Source: Paraburkholderia piptadeniae (GTDB lineage Bacteria > Pseudomonadota > Gammaproteobacteria > Burkholderiales > Burkholderiaceae). From it: a stretch of 42,711 nt of DNA. Shown here piece after piece: positions 8,137 through 17,106 of this stretch (position 1 is the stretch's first letter; each line of letters starts with the position of its first letter). The notes beneath the pieces are model-generated. The model searched no databases. It saw only the letters and a program-made list of their open reading frames with translations, and was not told the DNA's origin. The position numbers and the translations under genes are program-made. The DNA is taken from NCBI RefSeq assembly GCF_900007165.1, contig NZ_CYGY02000005.1, forward strand, positions 1 through 42,711, in the 5' to 3' direction.

Positions 8137-8511
8137 TCAATGCAGCGTGCGCGGCATGCGCAAAACGAATTCCGGCACGGGCGCTTCCCAGCGCTCGCCA
8201 TCCTCGGCGACGCAGAAATATTCCCCGCGCATGGTGCCGACGGGCGTCGCGATCACCGCATAGCTCGTGTATTCGAACTGCTCGCCGGGCTTCAGCAGCG
8301 GCTGATGTCCGACGACGCCCAGCCCTTTCACTTCCTGAACGCGATTTTCGCTATCCGTGATGATCCAGTGGCGCGCGATCAATTGCGCCGTCACCTGGCC
8401 GGTGTTGCGAATGCTCAGCGTATAGGCGAACGCGTACTTTCGATGCTCCGGGTCCGACTCTTCGGAGATGTATCGGACTTGGGAAGAGACGCTAAATTCG
8501 TACTGACTCAT
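8137..8511 (-). CDS. apaG: ApaG family protein (Co2+/Mg2+ efflux-associated)
   Basis: 124 residues covering the whole ApaG/DUF525 domain: MSQYEFSVSSQVRYISEESD, FAYTLSIRNTGQVTAQLIARHW, WIITDSENRVQEVKGLGVVGHQPLL, the core LKPGEQFEYTSYAVIATPVGTMRGEY and FCVAEDGERWEAPVPEFVL. ApaG has a fibronectin-III-like fold. Its molecular role is unsettled, with Salmonella corD mutants affecting Co2+ resistance and Mg2+ efflux. The start is the ATG at 8511, where family similarity begins. It runs tail-to-tail with the preceding small gene and is divergent from rpe. The 297-base space to rpe holds a TTGACA hexamer at 8613-8618 with only a poor -10 at the right distance. Confidence 0.92.
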   Translation of the reverse strand: MSQYEFSVSSQVRYISEESDPEHRKYAFAYTLSIRNTGQVTAQLIARHWIITDSENRVQEVKGLGVVGHQPLLKPGEQFEYTSYAVIATPVGTMRGEYFCVAEDGERWEAPVPEFVLRMPRTLH

Positions 8512-8808
8512 GCTGATTCGCCTGATTCCGATAGTGAGCAACGCGGGCTATCGACCGCGCGAGACCGTCTGCGGGCGGCTCGCGCGCTGATTGCGGCGCG
8601 CCCGCGGAGGCATTGACATGGTTTGGCATTCTGCTTCATGCCGCGCACGCTCGCAACCGCGTCGGCCGAACGGACAAGGCGGGGACAGGTCACAGACAGG
8701 ATGTCGAGCGGCGCGGCCAGCGATGCCGCCGCTGCGTCTCCCCCAGGGCCGCAGCGCGCGTGGCGGCGCTAAAATAACGGCTTTCCGTCTCCCGCCCTCC
8801 CCACTGCC

Positions 8809-9492
8809 ATGACCCAATTCCGCATCGCTCCCAGCATCCTGTCCGCCGATTTCGCGCGGCTCGGTGAAGAAGTCCGCAACGTCGTCGCTGCCGGCGCCGA
8901 CTGGATTCACTTCGACGTAATGGACAACCACTACGTGCCGAACCTGACAATCGGCCCGCTCGTGTGCGAAGCGATCCGCCCGCACGTGCAGGTTCCCATC
9001 GACGTGCATCTGATGGTGCGCCCCGTCGACCGCATCGTGCCCGATTTCGCGAAGGCCGGCGCGAACGTGATCAGCTTTCACCCTGAAGGCTCCGATCACA
9101 TCGACCGCACGCTGTCGCTGATCCGCGATCACGGCTGCAAGGCCGGCCTCGTGTTCAATCCCGCCACGCCGCTGAACTACATCGATCACGTGATGGACAA
9201 GCTGGACCTGGTGCTGATCATGTCGGTGAATCCGGGCTTCGGCGGACAGTCGTTCATTCCCGAGGCGCTGAACAAGCTGCGCGAAGCGCGCGCGCGCATC
9301 GACGCCTACAAGGAAAAGACCGGCCGCGAGATTCATCTCGAGGTGGACGGCGGCGTGAAGGTCGACAACATCGCGGAGATCGCGGCAGCCGGCGCGGACA
9401 CGTTCGTCGCGGGCTCGGCGATCTTCGGCAAGCCCGACTACAAGTCTGTGATCGACCAGATGCGCGGCGCGCTGGCTTCCGTCGGGCGGTGA
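8809..9492 (+). CDS. rpe: Ribulose-phosphate 3-epimerase
   Basis: A 227-residue TIM-barrel enzyme of normal length. The signature runs [16 protein letters not shown], then [19 protein letters not shown] with metal ligands His35 and Asp37, DVHLMV with His68, [13 protein letters not shown] (phosphate loop) and LEVDGGVK with Asp180. It interconverts ribulose 5-phosphate and xylulose 5-phosphate in the pentose phosphate pathway. The next gene, gph, begins one base after the stop, so the two are translationally coupled. Erythrose-4-phosphate and PRPP supply link this step to the downstream tryptophan operon, which may explain the conserved rpe-gph-trp order. Confidence 0.96.
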   Translation: MTQFRIAPSILSADFARLGEEVRNVVAAGADWIHFDVMDNHYVPNLTIGPLVCEAIRPHVQVPIDVHLMVRPVDRIVPDFAKAGANVISFHPEGSDHIDRTLSLIRDHGCKAGLVFNPATPLNYIDHVMDKLDLVLIMSVNPGFGGQSFIPEALNKLREARARIDAYKEKTGREIHLEVDGGVKVDNIAEIAAAGADTFVAGSAIFGKPDYKSVIDQMRGALASVGR

Positions 9493-9493
9493 C

Positions 9494-10234
9494 ATGGACG
9501 CGACGTCCCGTTACCCCGCCCCCGCGTTCCCGGCCGGAAAGCTGCACGCGGCCATCGTCGACCTCGACGGCACGATGGTCGATACGGCCGACGATTTCAC
9601 GGCATCGCTGAACGGCATGCTGGCGCAATTCGACGCGGAAGAAACCACGCGCGAGGAAGTGATCGATTATGTCGGCAAGGGCTCCGAGCATCTGATTCGC
9701 AGCGTGCTCGCGCCGCGCTTCGAGACCGGGCTGGCGCAGTCGCGTTTCGACGAGGCGCTCGCGATCTACCAGGAGGAGTACGCGAAGATCAACGGTCTGC
9801 ATACGCGACTCTATCCCGATGTCGAGGCGGGCCTGATCGCGTTGCGCGACGCGGGGCTCAAGCTCGCGTGCGTGACCAACAAGCCGCATCGCTTCGCGAC
9901 GCAGCTGCTCGAACGATATGGTCTGCTGCGCTACTTCGGCGTGGTGCTGGGCGGCGACAGCGTCGCGGCGAAAAAGCCCGATCCGCTGCCGATGCTCACC
10001 GCCTGCGAAGCGCTGGGCGTCGAGCCGAAAGCAGCCGTCGCGATCGGCGATTCGCAGAACGACGCGTTCGCCGGCCGCGCGGCCGGCATGGCGACGCTCA
10101 CCGTCCCATATGGCTACAATCACGGCGAATCTGTTCAAACCATAAAATCCGATGGTATAGTTGCGTCGCTGCTGGGGGCCGCCAAGGCGATCGCAGCGCA
10201 CAATGCAGTACAATCGGCAGCATCTAATCCCTGA
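9494..10234 (+). CDS. gph: Phosphoglycolate phosphatase (HAD family)
   Basis: A 246-residue HAD phosphatase. Motif I is IVDLDGTMVDT with Asp23 and Asp25, motif II LACVTNKPHRF, motif III the lysine of GGDSVAAKKPDPLPML, and motif IV IGDSQNDAFAGRAAGM. The helical cap lies between motifs I and II. Gph dephosphorylates 2-phosphoglycolate formed during DNA repair. It starts immediately after rpe. The 3' end of the gene overlaps a likely promoter for the tryptophan leader. A related HAD phosphatase activity is possible, but the context rpe-gph-trpE is the standard gph location. Confidence 0.92.
   Translation: MDATSRYPAPAFPAGKLHAAIVDLDGTMVDTADDFTASLNGMLAQFDAEETTREEVIDYVGKGSEHLIRSVLAPRFETGLAQSRFDEALAIYQEEYAKINGLHTRLYPDVEAGLIALRDAGLKLACVTNKPHRFATQLLERYGLLRYFGVVLGGDSVAAKKPDPLPMLTACEALGVEPKAAVAIGDSQNDAFAGRAAGMATLTVPYGYNHGESVQTIKSDGIVASLLGAAKAIAAHNAVQSAASNP
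10134..10161 (+). promoter_or_regulatory. Candidate trp operon promoter inside the 3' end of gph
   Basis: TTCAAA (10134-10139) and TATAGT (10156-10161) are separated by 16 bases, matching the sigma-70 -35 and -10 consensus at 4/6 and 5/6. Transcription would begin near 10168, about 85 bases before the trpL start. A second, weaker -10 candidate, TACAAT, is at 10209-10214 without a convincing -35. Not experimentally supported here. Confidence 0.4.
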
Positions 10235-10252
10235 CTTAACCAAGTCTTCCTC

Positions 10253-10327
10253 ATGTTTCTGAATAAAAAACGGAGTCTGAGCACGATCGACCGGGGAGCC
10301 TGGCCCTGGCGTCGCTGGTCGCGCTAA
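10253..10327 (+). CDS. trpL: trp operon leader peptide (TrpL)
   Basis: A 24-codon reading frame beginning MFLNKKRSLSTIDRGA and ending with PWRRWSR then TAA. Three of the last eight codons are TGG (10301-10303, 10307-10309, 10316-10318). It lies between gph and trpE and is followed at once by two alternative hairpins and a T-run. This is the layout of a tryptophan attenuator: ribosome stalling at Trp codons when tryptophanyl-tRNA is short selects the antiterminator. The peptide is seen directly; the mechanism is inferred from known enterobacterial and rhizobial trp attenuators. No strong ribosome-binding site is visible (CTTCC precedes it), which leaves some doubt about translation efficiency. 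Confidence 0.82.
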   Translation: MFLNKKRSLSTIDRGAWPWRRWSR

Positions 10328-10374
10328 TACCTCGCCTGAGGTACGCTGAAGCTCGTCTTCGGCACCCGTTTTTT
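10328..10374 (+). promoter_or_regulatory. trp attenuator: antiterminator and terminator hairpins
   Basis: Hairpin A: TACCTC (10328-10333) pairs with GAGGTA (10338-10343) around a four-base loop. Hairpin B: GGT (10340-10342) plus GCTGAAG (10345-10351) pairs with CTTCGGC (10357-10363) plus ACC (10364-10366), loop CTCGT, with a two-base bulge. It is followed after two bases by TTTTTT (10369-10374). The two share 10340-10343, so they exclude each other. Hairpin B with its T-run is a plausible intrinsic terminator; A begins immediately after the trpL stop codon. Confidence 0.72.
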
Positions 10375-10620
10375 ACTTCGCTGCGCTCACGCGCTTTTCC
10401 CGAACTGCCGCGATCGTCAATCGACCGGCTTAACTTCGCTGCACCGCGTTTCAGCTAGCCGTCGCGTACCTTGCGTACTATCGTCGTGCTGTGAGGCCGT
10501 GCAACGTCGTCGGGAAAGCGCGCGCCGGTCTCCTCACCTGTGACGAGCACATTCGACCGGTAACGCAGCCCCGCTTTGTCCGACGCCCGCCGCGGCCGGA
10601 CGCACGAACAGGATCGGAAC
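10375..10620 (+). other. Leader region between trp attenuator and trpE
   Basis: About 245 bases with no supported gene. It holds GCGTACCTTGCGTAC (10464-10478), in which GCGTAC is repeated around a three-base spacer, and a TACTAT hexamer at 10476-10481 that could serve as a weak secondary -10. AGGATCGGA just before 10621 is the probable trpE ribosome-binding site. I see no second leader peptide. Confidence 0.4.
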
Positions 10621-12114
10621 ATGACCGAACTCGAATTTCAGTCCCTCGCAAACGAGGGCTTCAATCGCATCCCGCTGATCGCCGAAGCGCTGGCCGACCT
10701 CGAAACGCCGCTCTCGCTGTACCTGAAGCTCGCGCAGACCGAGCGAAACGGCGCGAACTCGTTTTTGCTGGAGTCGGTGGTCGGCGGCGAGCGCTTCGGA
10801 CGCTACTCGTTCATCGGCCTGCCGGCGCGCACGCTGGTCCGCACGCGCAACGGCGTGACGGAAGTGGTGAAAGACGGCAAGGTCGTCGAGACGCACGAAG
10901 GCGATCCGCTCGAATTCATCCAGCAGTACCAGAGCCGCTTCAAGGTCGCGCTGCGTCCGGGCCTGCCGCGTTTCGCGGGCGGCCTCGCGGGCTACTTCGG
11001 CTACGACGCCGTGCGCTACATCGAGAAAAAGCTCGCGCACACGGCTCCGCCCGACGATCTGAACCTGCCCGACATCCAGCTGCTGCTGACGGAAGAAGTC
11101 GCCGTCATCGACAACCTCGCGGGCAAGCTGTACCTCGTGATCTACGCCGATCCGACGACGCCCGAAGCGTACACGCGCGCAAAGCAGCGTCTGCGCGACC
11201 TGAAGCAGCGCCTGCGCACGACCGTGCAGCCGCCTGTCACGTCGGCGAGCATGCGCACCGATATCTACCGCGAGTTCAAGAAGGACGACTATCTCGCCGC
11301 CGTGCGCAAGGCGAAGGAGTACATCGCCGCCGGCGAACTGATGCAGGTGCAGGTCGGCCAGCGTCTGACCAAGCCGTATCGCGACAATCCGCTGTCGCTG
11401 TATCGCGCGTTGCGCTCGCTGAATCCGTCGCCGTACATGTACTACTACAACTTCGGCGAATTCCATGTGGTCGGCGCGTCGCCGGAAATTCTCGTGCGCC
11501 AGGAAAAGCGCGGCGAAGACCGCATCGTCACGATCCGTCCGCTCGCCGGCACGCGTCCGCGCGGCAACACGCCCGAGCGCGACGCCGAACTCGCGACTGA
11601 ACTGCTGAACGACCCGAAGGAAATCGCCGAGCACGTGATGCTGATCGACCTCGCGCGCAACGACGTGGGCCGCATCGCGCAGATCGGCTCAGTCGCCGTC
11701 ACCGACAAGATGGTGATCGAAAAGTACTCGCACGTGCAGCACATCGTCAGCTCGGTCGAGGGCAAGCTGAAGCCGGGCATGACCAACTTCGACGTGCTGC
11801 GCGCGACGTTCCCGGCGGGCACGCTGTCGGGTGCGCCGAAGGTGCGCGCGATGGAATTGATCGACGAACTCGAGCCCGTGAAGCGCGGCCTCTACGGCGG
11901 CGCAGTCGGCTACCTGTCGTTCACGGGCGAGATGGACCTCGCGATCACAATCCGCACGGGCGTGATCGCCAACGGCAATCTGTATGTGCAGGCGGCGGCG
12001 GGCATCGTCGCCGACTCGGTGCCCGAATCCGAATGGCAAGAGACCGAGAACAAGGCGCGCGCCGTGCTGCGTGCCGCCGAGCAAGTGCAAGACGGCCTCG
12101 ATAGCGACTTCTGA
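10621..12114 (+). CDS. trpE: Anthranilate synthase component I
   Basis: A 497-residue chorismate-binding enzyme of normal length. Near the N terminus LLES (49-52) matches the tryptophan feedback-binding motif. The catalytic half shows [71 protein letters not shown] and [14 protein letters not shown] in order. With TrpG it makes anthranilate from chorismate and glutamine. ATG 10621 is chosen because family similarity starts there and an AGGA element precedes it; the frame is open upstream without similarity. It is followed 12 bases later by trpG. Control is probably double: allosteric through LLES and transcriptional through the upstream attenuator. Confidence 0.96.
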   Translation: MTELEFQSLANEGFNRIPLIAEALADLETPLSLYLKLAQTERNGANSFLLESVVGGERFGRYSFIGLPARTLVRTRNGVTEVVKDGKVVETHEGDPLEFIQQYQSRFKVALRPGLPRFAGGLAGYFGYDAVRYIEKKLAHTAPPDDLNLPDIQLLLTEEVAVIDNLAGKLYLVIYADPTTPEAYTRAKQRLRDLKQRLRTTVQPPVTSASMRTDIYREFKKDDYLAAVRKAKEYIAAGELMQVQVGQRLTKPYRDNPLSLYRALRSLNPSPYMYYYNFGEFHVVGASPEILVRQEKRGEDRIVTIRPLAGTRPRGNTPERDAELATELLNDPKEIAEHVMLIDLARNDVGRIAQIGSVAVTDKMVIEKYSHVQHIVSSVEGKLKPGMTNFDVLRATFPAGTLSGAPKVRAMELIDELEPVKRGLYGGAVGYLSFTGEMDLAITIRTGVIANGNLYVQAAAGIVADSVPESEWQETENKARAVLRAAEQVQDGLDSDF

Positions 12115-12126
12115 CGGAGACTGACC

Positions 12127-12714
12127 ATGCTGCTGATGATCGACAACTACGACTCGTTCACCTATAACCTGGTCCAGTACTTCGGCGAACTCGGCGAAGA
12201 CGTGCGGACCTATCGCAACGACGAAATCACTCTCGAAGAAATTGCAAAGCTCAACCCCGAGCGCATTTGTCTCTCGCCGGGACCGAGCAATCCGCAACAC
12301 GCGGGCATCACGCTCGACGTGCTGCGCGAATTCTCCGGCAAGTATCCGATTCTCGGCGTGTGCCTCGGCCATCAGGCGATCGGCGAAGCGTTCGGCGGCC
12401 GCGTCGTGCGCGCGAAGACCATCATGCACGGCAAGGTGAGCCAGATCGAAACCGATTGCAAAGGCGTATTCGCCGACCTGCCGAAGCATTTCACCGTCAC
12501 GCGCTATCACTCGCTCGCGATCGAGCGCGAATCGCTGCCCGATTGCCTCGAAGTGTCCGCATGGACCGACGACGGCGAAATCATGGGCGTGCGTCACAAG
12601 ACGCTGCCTGTCGAAGGCGTGCAGTTCCATCCGGAATCGATCCTCTCGGAACACGGCCACGCACTGCTCGAAAACTTCGTGAAGCAGTCGAAGGCTGCCG
12701 TCCGCACCGCATAA
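12127..12714 (+). CDS. trpG: Anthranilate synthase component II (glutamine amidotransferase)
   Basis: A 195-residue class I glutamine amidotransferase: [18 protein letters not shown], the oxyanion region [11 protein letters not shown] (50-60), nucleophile Cys79 in [16 protein letters not shown], and the His168/Glu170 pair in [13 protein letters not shown]. It delivers ammonia to TrpE. In some bacteria this subunit also serves PabB for folate synthesis; the location between trpE and trpD shows that tryptophan is the main role here. A GGAGACTGACC element precedes the start. Confidence 0.96.
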   Translation: MLLMIDNYDSFTYNLVQYFGELGEDVRTYRNDEITLEEIAKLNPERICLSPGPSNPQHAGITLDVLREFSGKYPILGVCLGHQAIGEAFGGRVVRAKTIMHGKVSQIETDCKGVFADLPKHFTVTRYHSLAIERESLPDCLEVSAWTDDGEIMGVRHKTLPVEGVQFHPESILSEHGHALLENFVKQSKAAVRTA

Positions 12715-12738
12715 GCAGCGCACTAAGGAGACATCACC

Positions 12739-13767
12739 ATGATCACGCCACAAGAAGCGCTGCAGCGCACGATCGAGCATCGCGAGATTTTCCACGACGA
12801 AATGCTGCACCTGATGCGCCTCATCATGCGCGGCGACATGTCGCCCGTCATGGCGGCCGCAATCATCACGGGACTGCGCGTCAAAAAAGAGACCATCGGC
12901 GAAATCACCGCGGCCGCCACGGTGATGCGTGAATTCGCACGTCACGTCGAAGTCGAGGACAACTCGAACTTCGTCGATATCGTCGGGACAGGCGGCGACG
13001 GATCGCACACGTTCAACATCTCGACGGCGACGATGTTCGTATCGGCGGCAGCGGGCGCGAAGGTCGCGAAGCACGGCAATCGCGGTGTGTCGAGCAAGTC
13101 GGGCAGCGCTGATGTACTCGAAGCGCTCGGCGTCAATATCGACCTGCAGCCGGAACAGGTGGCCGCATCGATCGCCGAAACGGGCATGGGCTTCATGTTC
13201 GCGCCGAACCATCACCCTGCGATGAAGAACATCGCGCCCGTGCGGCGCGAACTCGGTGTGCGGACCATCTTCAACATCCTCGGTCCGCTGACGAACCCCG
13301 CCGGCGCGCCGAACCAGCTGCAAGGCGTGTTTCACCCGGACCTCGTCGGCATTCAGGTTCGCGTGATGGAGCGTCTCGGCGCGAAACACGTGCTGGTCGT
13401 GTATGGTATGGACGGCATGGACGAAGTGTCGCTGGGCGCGGCAACGCTCGTCGGCGAACTGCGCGACGGCGAAGTGCGCGAGTACGAGATTCACCCGGAG
13501 GACTTCGGCATGCAGATGGTGTCGAACCGAACGCTGAAAGTGGCTGACGCCAACGAATCGAAGAAGCTGTTGCTCGAAGCGCTCGACAACAAGCCGGGCG
13601 TCGCGCGCGAGATCGTCACGTTGAACGCGGGCACGGCGCTGTATGCGGCGAACGTCACGGCATCGATCGCGGACGGCATTCAACTGGCCCGCGAAGCCAT
13701 CGCCAGCGGCAAGGCGCGCGCAAAGGTCGACGACCTGGTCCGCTTCACGCAGCAATTCAAGCAATGA
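12739..13767 (+). CDS. trpD: Anthranilate phosphoribosyltransferase
   Basis: A 342-residue enzyme of normal length. The PRPP-binding glycine-rich loop is [15 protein letters not shown] (residues 82-96), followed by [34 protein letters not shown] and [14 protein letters not shown], all diagnostic. It transfers the phosphoribosyl group from PRPP to anthranilate. AAGGAGACATCACC gives a strong ribosome-binding site. The gene is 24 bases from trpG but 73 bases from trpC, and the latter spacer is filled with tandem repeats. Confidence 0.96.
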   Translation: MITPQEALQRTIEHREIFHDEMLHLMRLIMRGDMSPVMAAAIITGLRVKKETIGEITAAATVMREFARHVEVEDNSNFVDIVGTGGDGSHTFNISTATMFVSAAAGAKVAKHGNRGVSSKSGSADVLEALGVNIDLQPEQVAASIAETGMGFMFAPNHHPAMKNIAPVRRELGVRTIFNILGPLTNPAGAPNQLQGVFHPDLVGIQVRVMERLGAKHVLVVYGMDGMDEVSLGAATLVGELRDGEVREYEIHPEDFGMQMVSNRTLKVADANESKKLLLEALDNKPGVAREIVTLNAGTALYAANVTASIADGIQLAREAIASGKARAKVDDLVRFTQQFKQ

Positions 13768-13769
13768 CT

Positions 13770-13824
13770 AGGCATTAGCCAGGCATTAACCAGGCATTAG
13801 CCACGCATCAATCAGGCTTTAACG
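13770..13824 (+). repeat. 11-bp tandem repeats in the trpD-trpC spacer
   Basis: Five consecutive 11-bp units with consensus AGGCATTARCC start at 13770, 13781, 13792, 13803 and 13814. The first three differ by at most one base; the last two are more diverged, and the array grades into AGGCAACGGG just before the trpC ATG. It begins three bases after the trpD stop. Such an array can change length by replication slippage and so alter the distance between the two cistrons. Confidence 0.8.
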
Positions 13825-13840
13825 AGGCAACGGGATTCAT

Positions 13841-14626
13841 ATGAGCGACATTCTGGACCGCATCATCGACGTCAAGCGCGAAGAAGTGCGCATCGCGCAG
13901 CAAAGCGCGACGCTCGAAGAATTGCGCCTGCAGGCGTCGACGCGCGATGTGCGCGATTTCGTCGGTGCGATTCGTGCGAAGCATGAGGCCGGCCTCGCGG
14001 CCGTGATCTCCGAGGTCAAGAAAGCGAGCCCGTCGAAAGGCGTGCTGCGCGAGCACTTCGTGCCCGCCGACATCGCGCGTTCGTATGCGAAGCATGGCGC
14101 GGCGTGTCTGTCCGTGCTCACCGACGTGCAGTTCTTCCAGGGCAGCGCGCAGTATCTGGAAGAAGCGCGCGCCGCCTGCACGCTGCCCGTTCTGCGCAAG
14201 GACTTCATCGTCGATCAGTATCAGATCCTCGAAGCGCGCGCGATGGGCGCCGACGCAATCCTGCTGATCGTCGCCGCGCTCGAAACCGCGAAGATGCAGG
14301 ACCTCGAAGCGTACGCGCATTCGCTCGGACTCGCCGTGCTCGTCGAAGTGCATGACAAGAACGAGCTGGTCGAAGCGCTCACGTTGAAGACGCCACTGAT
14401 CGGCGTGAACAATCGCAATCTGCGCACGTTCGAAACGTCGATCGAAACGACGCTCGGCCTGCTGGACATGATCCCGGAGGACCGTATCGTCGTGACCGAG
14501 TCGGGCATCCTGTCGCGCGCCGATGTCGAGCGGATGCGCGCGATGGACGTGAACACCTTCCTCGTCGGCGAGGCGTTCATGCGCGCCGAAGAGCCCGGCG
14601 CGGAACTCGCGCGAATGTTCTTCTGA
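13841..14626 (+). CDS. trpC: Indole-3-glycerol phosphate synthase
   Basis: A 261-residue (beta/alpha)8 enzyme. It shows [17 protein letters not shown] (54-70) with Glu58 and the putative catalytic Lys60, [49 protein letters not shown] and [13 protein letters not shown]. It closes the indole ring from CdRP. It is a single-function protein, without a fused TrpF domain as in E. coli. The ribosome-binding site is weak (only purine-rich CGGGA), so its translation may depend on the upstream repeat-bearing spacer. Confidence 0.96.
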   Translation: MSDILDRIIDVKREEVRIAQQSATLEELRLQASTRDVRDFVGAIRAKHEAGLAAVISEVKKASPSKGVLREHFVPADIARSYAKHGAACLSVLTDVQFFQGSAQYLEEARAACTLPVLRKDFIVDQYQILEARAMGADAILLIVAALETAKMQDLEAYAHSLGLAVLVEVHDKNELVEALTLKTPLIGVNNRNLRTFETSIETTLGLLDMIPEDRIVVTESGILSRADVERMRAMDVNTFLVGEAFMRAEEPGAELARMFF

Positions 14627-14654
14627 TCCGGCAAGTTCGGGAGCGACGCACGCG

Positions 14655-15293
14655 ATGGGCATGGAACAGGAAATCAAGCTGTCGCTGCCGACGGATCAGG
14701 TCGGCGCGGCGACGCAATGGTTCATCCAGCGCGCCGGCCGCGCGGGCCGCACGATCACGCTGGAAAACAGCTATTTCGACACGCCGGCGCTGACGCTTGC
14801 GCGCGCAAAGAGCGCGGTGCGCGTGCGCCGCACGCCGGACGGCTGGCTGCAGACGTACAAGACAATCGGCACGTCGAAAGACGGTTTGCACAACCGGCAC
14901 GAATGGGAAATGCCCATCAAAGGCAATGCGCTCGAAGTCGACGCGCTGATCGATGCCTGCGACGACGAGCCGTCGAAAGAAGCGCTGCGCAGCGCGCGCG
15001 ACGAACTGATCGCGCTTTTCAGCACCAATTTCTCGCGGACGCTGTGGCACGTGAGGATCGAGGGCGCTGACATCGAAGCGGCCATCGACCAGGGCGAAAT
15101 CCGCGCAGACGTGAACGGCGAAACGCGCCGCGCGCCGATCTGCGAGATCGAGCTGGAGCTGAAGCGAGGCGATGCCGACGCGCTGCACGCGTTGTCCGCG
15201 GAACTGGCGCAAGCGATTCACGGCCTGCGCCCCGATGACGTCAGCAAGGCGCAGCGCGGTTATCGTCTGCGCGAAGGCGGCGGCTCACGGTAA
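14655..15293 (+). CDS. CYTH-domain protein, probable inorganic triphosphatase
   Basis: 212 residues forming one CYTH domain. The N-terminal EQEIKL (Glu4, Glu6, Lys8) is the ExExK signature of the triphosphate tunnel metalloenzyme superfamily. NSYFDTPALTLARAKSAVRVRR, WLQTYKTIG, RHEWEMPI and CEIELELKRGD supply the alternating charged strands of the tunnel, and YRLRE closes it. E. coli YgiF, an inorganic triphosphatase, has this domain plus a C-terminal CHAD domain; here CHAD is missing. It starts 28 bases after trpC and may be cotranscribed, but has no obvious role in tryptophan synthesis. Thiamine triphosphatase or adenylate cyclase activity are alternatives within the superfamily. Confidence 0.8.
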   Translation: MGMEQEIKLSLPTDQVGAATQWFIQRAGRAGRTITLENSYFDTPALTLARAKSAVRVRRTPDGWLQTYKTIGTSKDGLHNRHEWEMPIKGNALEVDALIDACDDEPSKEALRSARDELIALFSTNFSRTLWHVRIEGADIEAAIDQGEIRADVNGETRRAPICEIELELKRGDADALHALSAELAQAIHGLRPDDVSKAQRGYRLREGGGSR

Positions 15294-15377
15294 CGCGGCT
15301 CACCGCGCACAAATGCAAGGCCAGACGCACGCAGCGATGCTTGAGCGCTCAGGCGTTTGCTGCCACACTAGCCCGCC

Positions 15378-16187
15378 ATGAATTCCGCAAAACGCTCCCC
15401 CATCCAGCCGGCGCAGCCGTCCCTGTTCGCCGGCGACACCGACGCCGCGCCCTCTCCCGCTGCCGATATCCAGACGCTCGAATCGCAGTTCGACGCGTTG
15501 CCGCCTGCATGGCGCGCGCACCTGAAGCCGTTCATCGACAGCGACACCTACGCGCCGCTGTGCCGTTTCGTCGACGGCGAGCGTGCGGCCGGAAAGACGG
15601 TCTATCCCGCCGACGTATTCCGCGCGCTGCGCCTGACGAGCCCCGACGACGTCAAGGTCGTGATCTTAGGCCAGGACCCGTATCACGGCGAAGACCGCGG
15701 CACGCCACAGGCGCACGGGCTCGCGTTTTCGGTGCCGCCGTCGGTGCGTCCGCCGCCGTCGCTGCGCAACATCTTCAAGGAAATCGCCGCGAGCCTCGGC
15801 TATGAAACACCGCAGCACGGCTGTCTCGATGCGTGGGCCAAGCAAGGCGTGCTGCTGCTCAACACGGTGCTGACCGTCGAACGCGATCGCGCTGCGAGCC
15901 ACGCGAAGCGCGGCTGGGAAAAATGCACCGACACGCTGATCCACGAGCTTGCGATGCGCCACGACAACCTGGTCTTCATGCTGTGGGGCGCGCATGCGCA
16001 AGCGAAGCGCGCGCTGCTCGACGGCAAGTCACATTGCGTGCTCGAAGCGCCGCACCCGTCGCCGCTGTCCGCGCACCGAGGGTTCCTCGGCTGCCGGCAT
16101 TTCGCGCTCGCCAACGAGTTTCTCGAAACGCACGGCCGTGCGCCTATCGACTGGCGTTTGCCGGAAAACGGTGAAGTCTTCGCCTGA
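15378..16187 (+). CDS. ung: Uracil-DNA glycosylase
   Basis: A 269-residue family-1 UDG. The water-activating loop GQDPYHG (98-104) includes Asp100. [26 protein letters not shown] and the leucine-intercalation motif [10 protein letters not shown] with His226 follow in the normal order. It removes uracil from DNA to start base excision repair. The N terminus has a 30-residue Pro/Ala-rich extension that includes QPSLFAG; this could be disordered or a partner-binding peptide. The gene ends about 55 bases before a strong terminator shared with azoR. Confidence 0.95.
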   Translation: MNSAKRSPIQPAQPSLFAGDTDAAPSPAADIQTLESQFDALPPAWRAHLKPFIDSDTYAPLCRFVDGERAAGKTVYPADVFRALRLTSPDDVKVVILGQDPYHGEDRGTPQAHGLAFSVPPSVRPPPSLRNIFKEIAASLGYETPQHGCLDAWAKQGVLLLNTVLTVERDRAASHAKRGWEKCTDTLIHELAMRHDNLVFMLWGAHAQAKRALLDGKSHCVLEAPHPSPLSAHRGFLGCRHFALANEFLETHGRAPIDWRLPENGEVFA

Positions 16188-16243
16188 GCCCGAGCCGGTT
16201 TGAAGCACCCATGAAGGGTCCCAAACAAGGCGGCCCAAAAACA

Positions 16244-16276
16244 AAAACGCCACGGAATCGTGTTCCGTGGCGTTTT
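16244..16276. terminator. Bidirectional terminator between ung and azoR
   Basis: AACGCCACGGAA (16246-16257) and TTCCGTGGCGTT (16263-16274) form a perfect 12-bp stem with a five-base loop, extended by A/T pairs. It is flanked by an A-run on the left and TTTT plus TTTT on the right, so it can terminate both the rightward ung and the leftward azoR transcripts. Confidence 0.88.
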
Positions 16277-16344
16277 GTTTTGCCGACGCGATGCGGCCGA
16301 TAACCGTATCGCGTCGACGGCCGGCTGGCGGCCGTTCAGACCGC

Positions 16345-16941
16345 TCAGGCTGCCGCGATCGCTTCGCGTGCGCCCGCGAGTGCCGCTGACGCTGCGTCCG
16401 GGCCCATGTTCAGGCCTTCCGCGTAGATGAAGTTCACGTCGGTCATGCCGAGGAATCCGAGGAACGTCTTCAGGTAAGGCGTCTGCGTGTCGCCCGGCGT
16501 GCCGACATACTTGCCGCCGCGAGCCGAAACCACGAACACCTTCTTGCCGTTCACGAGGCCTTCCGGACCATTCGCGCCGTACTTGAACGTGATGCCAGCG
16601 CGTGCGATGAAATCGAAGTAAGTCTTCAGTTGCGACGAGATGCCGAAGTTGTACAGCGGCGCACCGATCACGACGATGTCGGCGGCTTGCAGTTCGGCGA
16701 TCAGCGCTTCGCTGCGCGACGAAATCGCTTGCTGTTCAGCCGTGCGCTGCTCGACGGGCGTGAAGAATGCGCCGAGGATCGTGTCGTCGAGGTGCGGCAG
16801 CGCCTCTTCGTGCAGGTTGCGAACGACGACTCGCGCACCCGGGTTCGATTGTTGCAGCTTTGCCGTCAGTTCGTTGGCGAGGAGCGTCGACTGAGCGCCT
16901 TGCGAGCGAGCCGACGAGTTGATTTGCAGGATCGTGGTCAT
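16345..16941 (-). CDS. azoR: FMN-dependent NADH:quinone oxidoreductase / azoreductase
   Basis: A 198-residue flavodoxin-fold protein of the AzoR (AcpD) family. The N-terminal phosphate-binding part is [22 protein letters not shown]; the FMN loops are [18 protein letters not shown] and [29 protein letters not shown] is typical of the family. It reduces quinones and azo compounds with two-electron transfer from NAD(P)H, probably for protection against electrophilic quinones. GGAG upstream on the minus strand supports the start at 16941. It stands alone, facing ung tail-to-tail. Confidence 0.93.
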   Translation of the reverse strand: MTTILQINSSARSQGAQSTLLANELTAKLQQSNPGARVVVRNLHEEALPHLDDTILGAFFTPVEQRTAEQQAISSRSEALIAELQAADIVVIGAPLYNFGISSQLKTYFDFIARAGITFKYGANGPEGLVNGKKVFVVSARGGKYVGTPGDTQTPYLKTFLGFLGMTDVNFIYAEGLNMGPDAASAALAGAREAIAAA

Positions 16942-17021
16942 CTGTGACTCCAGTGAGGGGCGCGCTGTGTTGCGCGAGTGGAGCCATTGTGTTTTTTTAC
17001 CCGGCGCGGAAAAAGTACCGC

Positions 17022-17062
17022 GGCGGCGACGGATTGTTGCAGTGATAGAACAATCCGCCGCC
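17022..17062 (-). terminator. Hairpin downstream of the M61 peptidase gene
   Basis: GGCGGC plus GGATTGTT (17022-17038, with a GAC bulge) pairs with AACAATCC plus GCCGCC (17049-17062). Read on the minus strand it lies about 45 bases after the peptidase stop and is followed, after a GC stretch, by CTTTTT. A moderate intrinsic terminator is likely. Confidence 0.5.
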
Positions 17063-17106
17063 CGGTTACGAGCCGGCGGCGGGGGCCGGCGAGCGGTTGC
17101 GCGCCG

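Noticed and set aside
8613..8641. rpe promoter with TTGACA
   Set aside because: The -10 position reads TCATGC; too poor to call, and the -35 match may be chance.
11689..13764. 691-residue minus-strand frame opposite trpE-trpG-trpD
   Set aside because: Shadow crossing three real genes; no family features.
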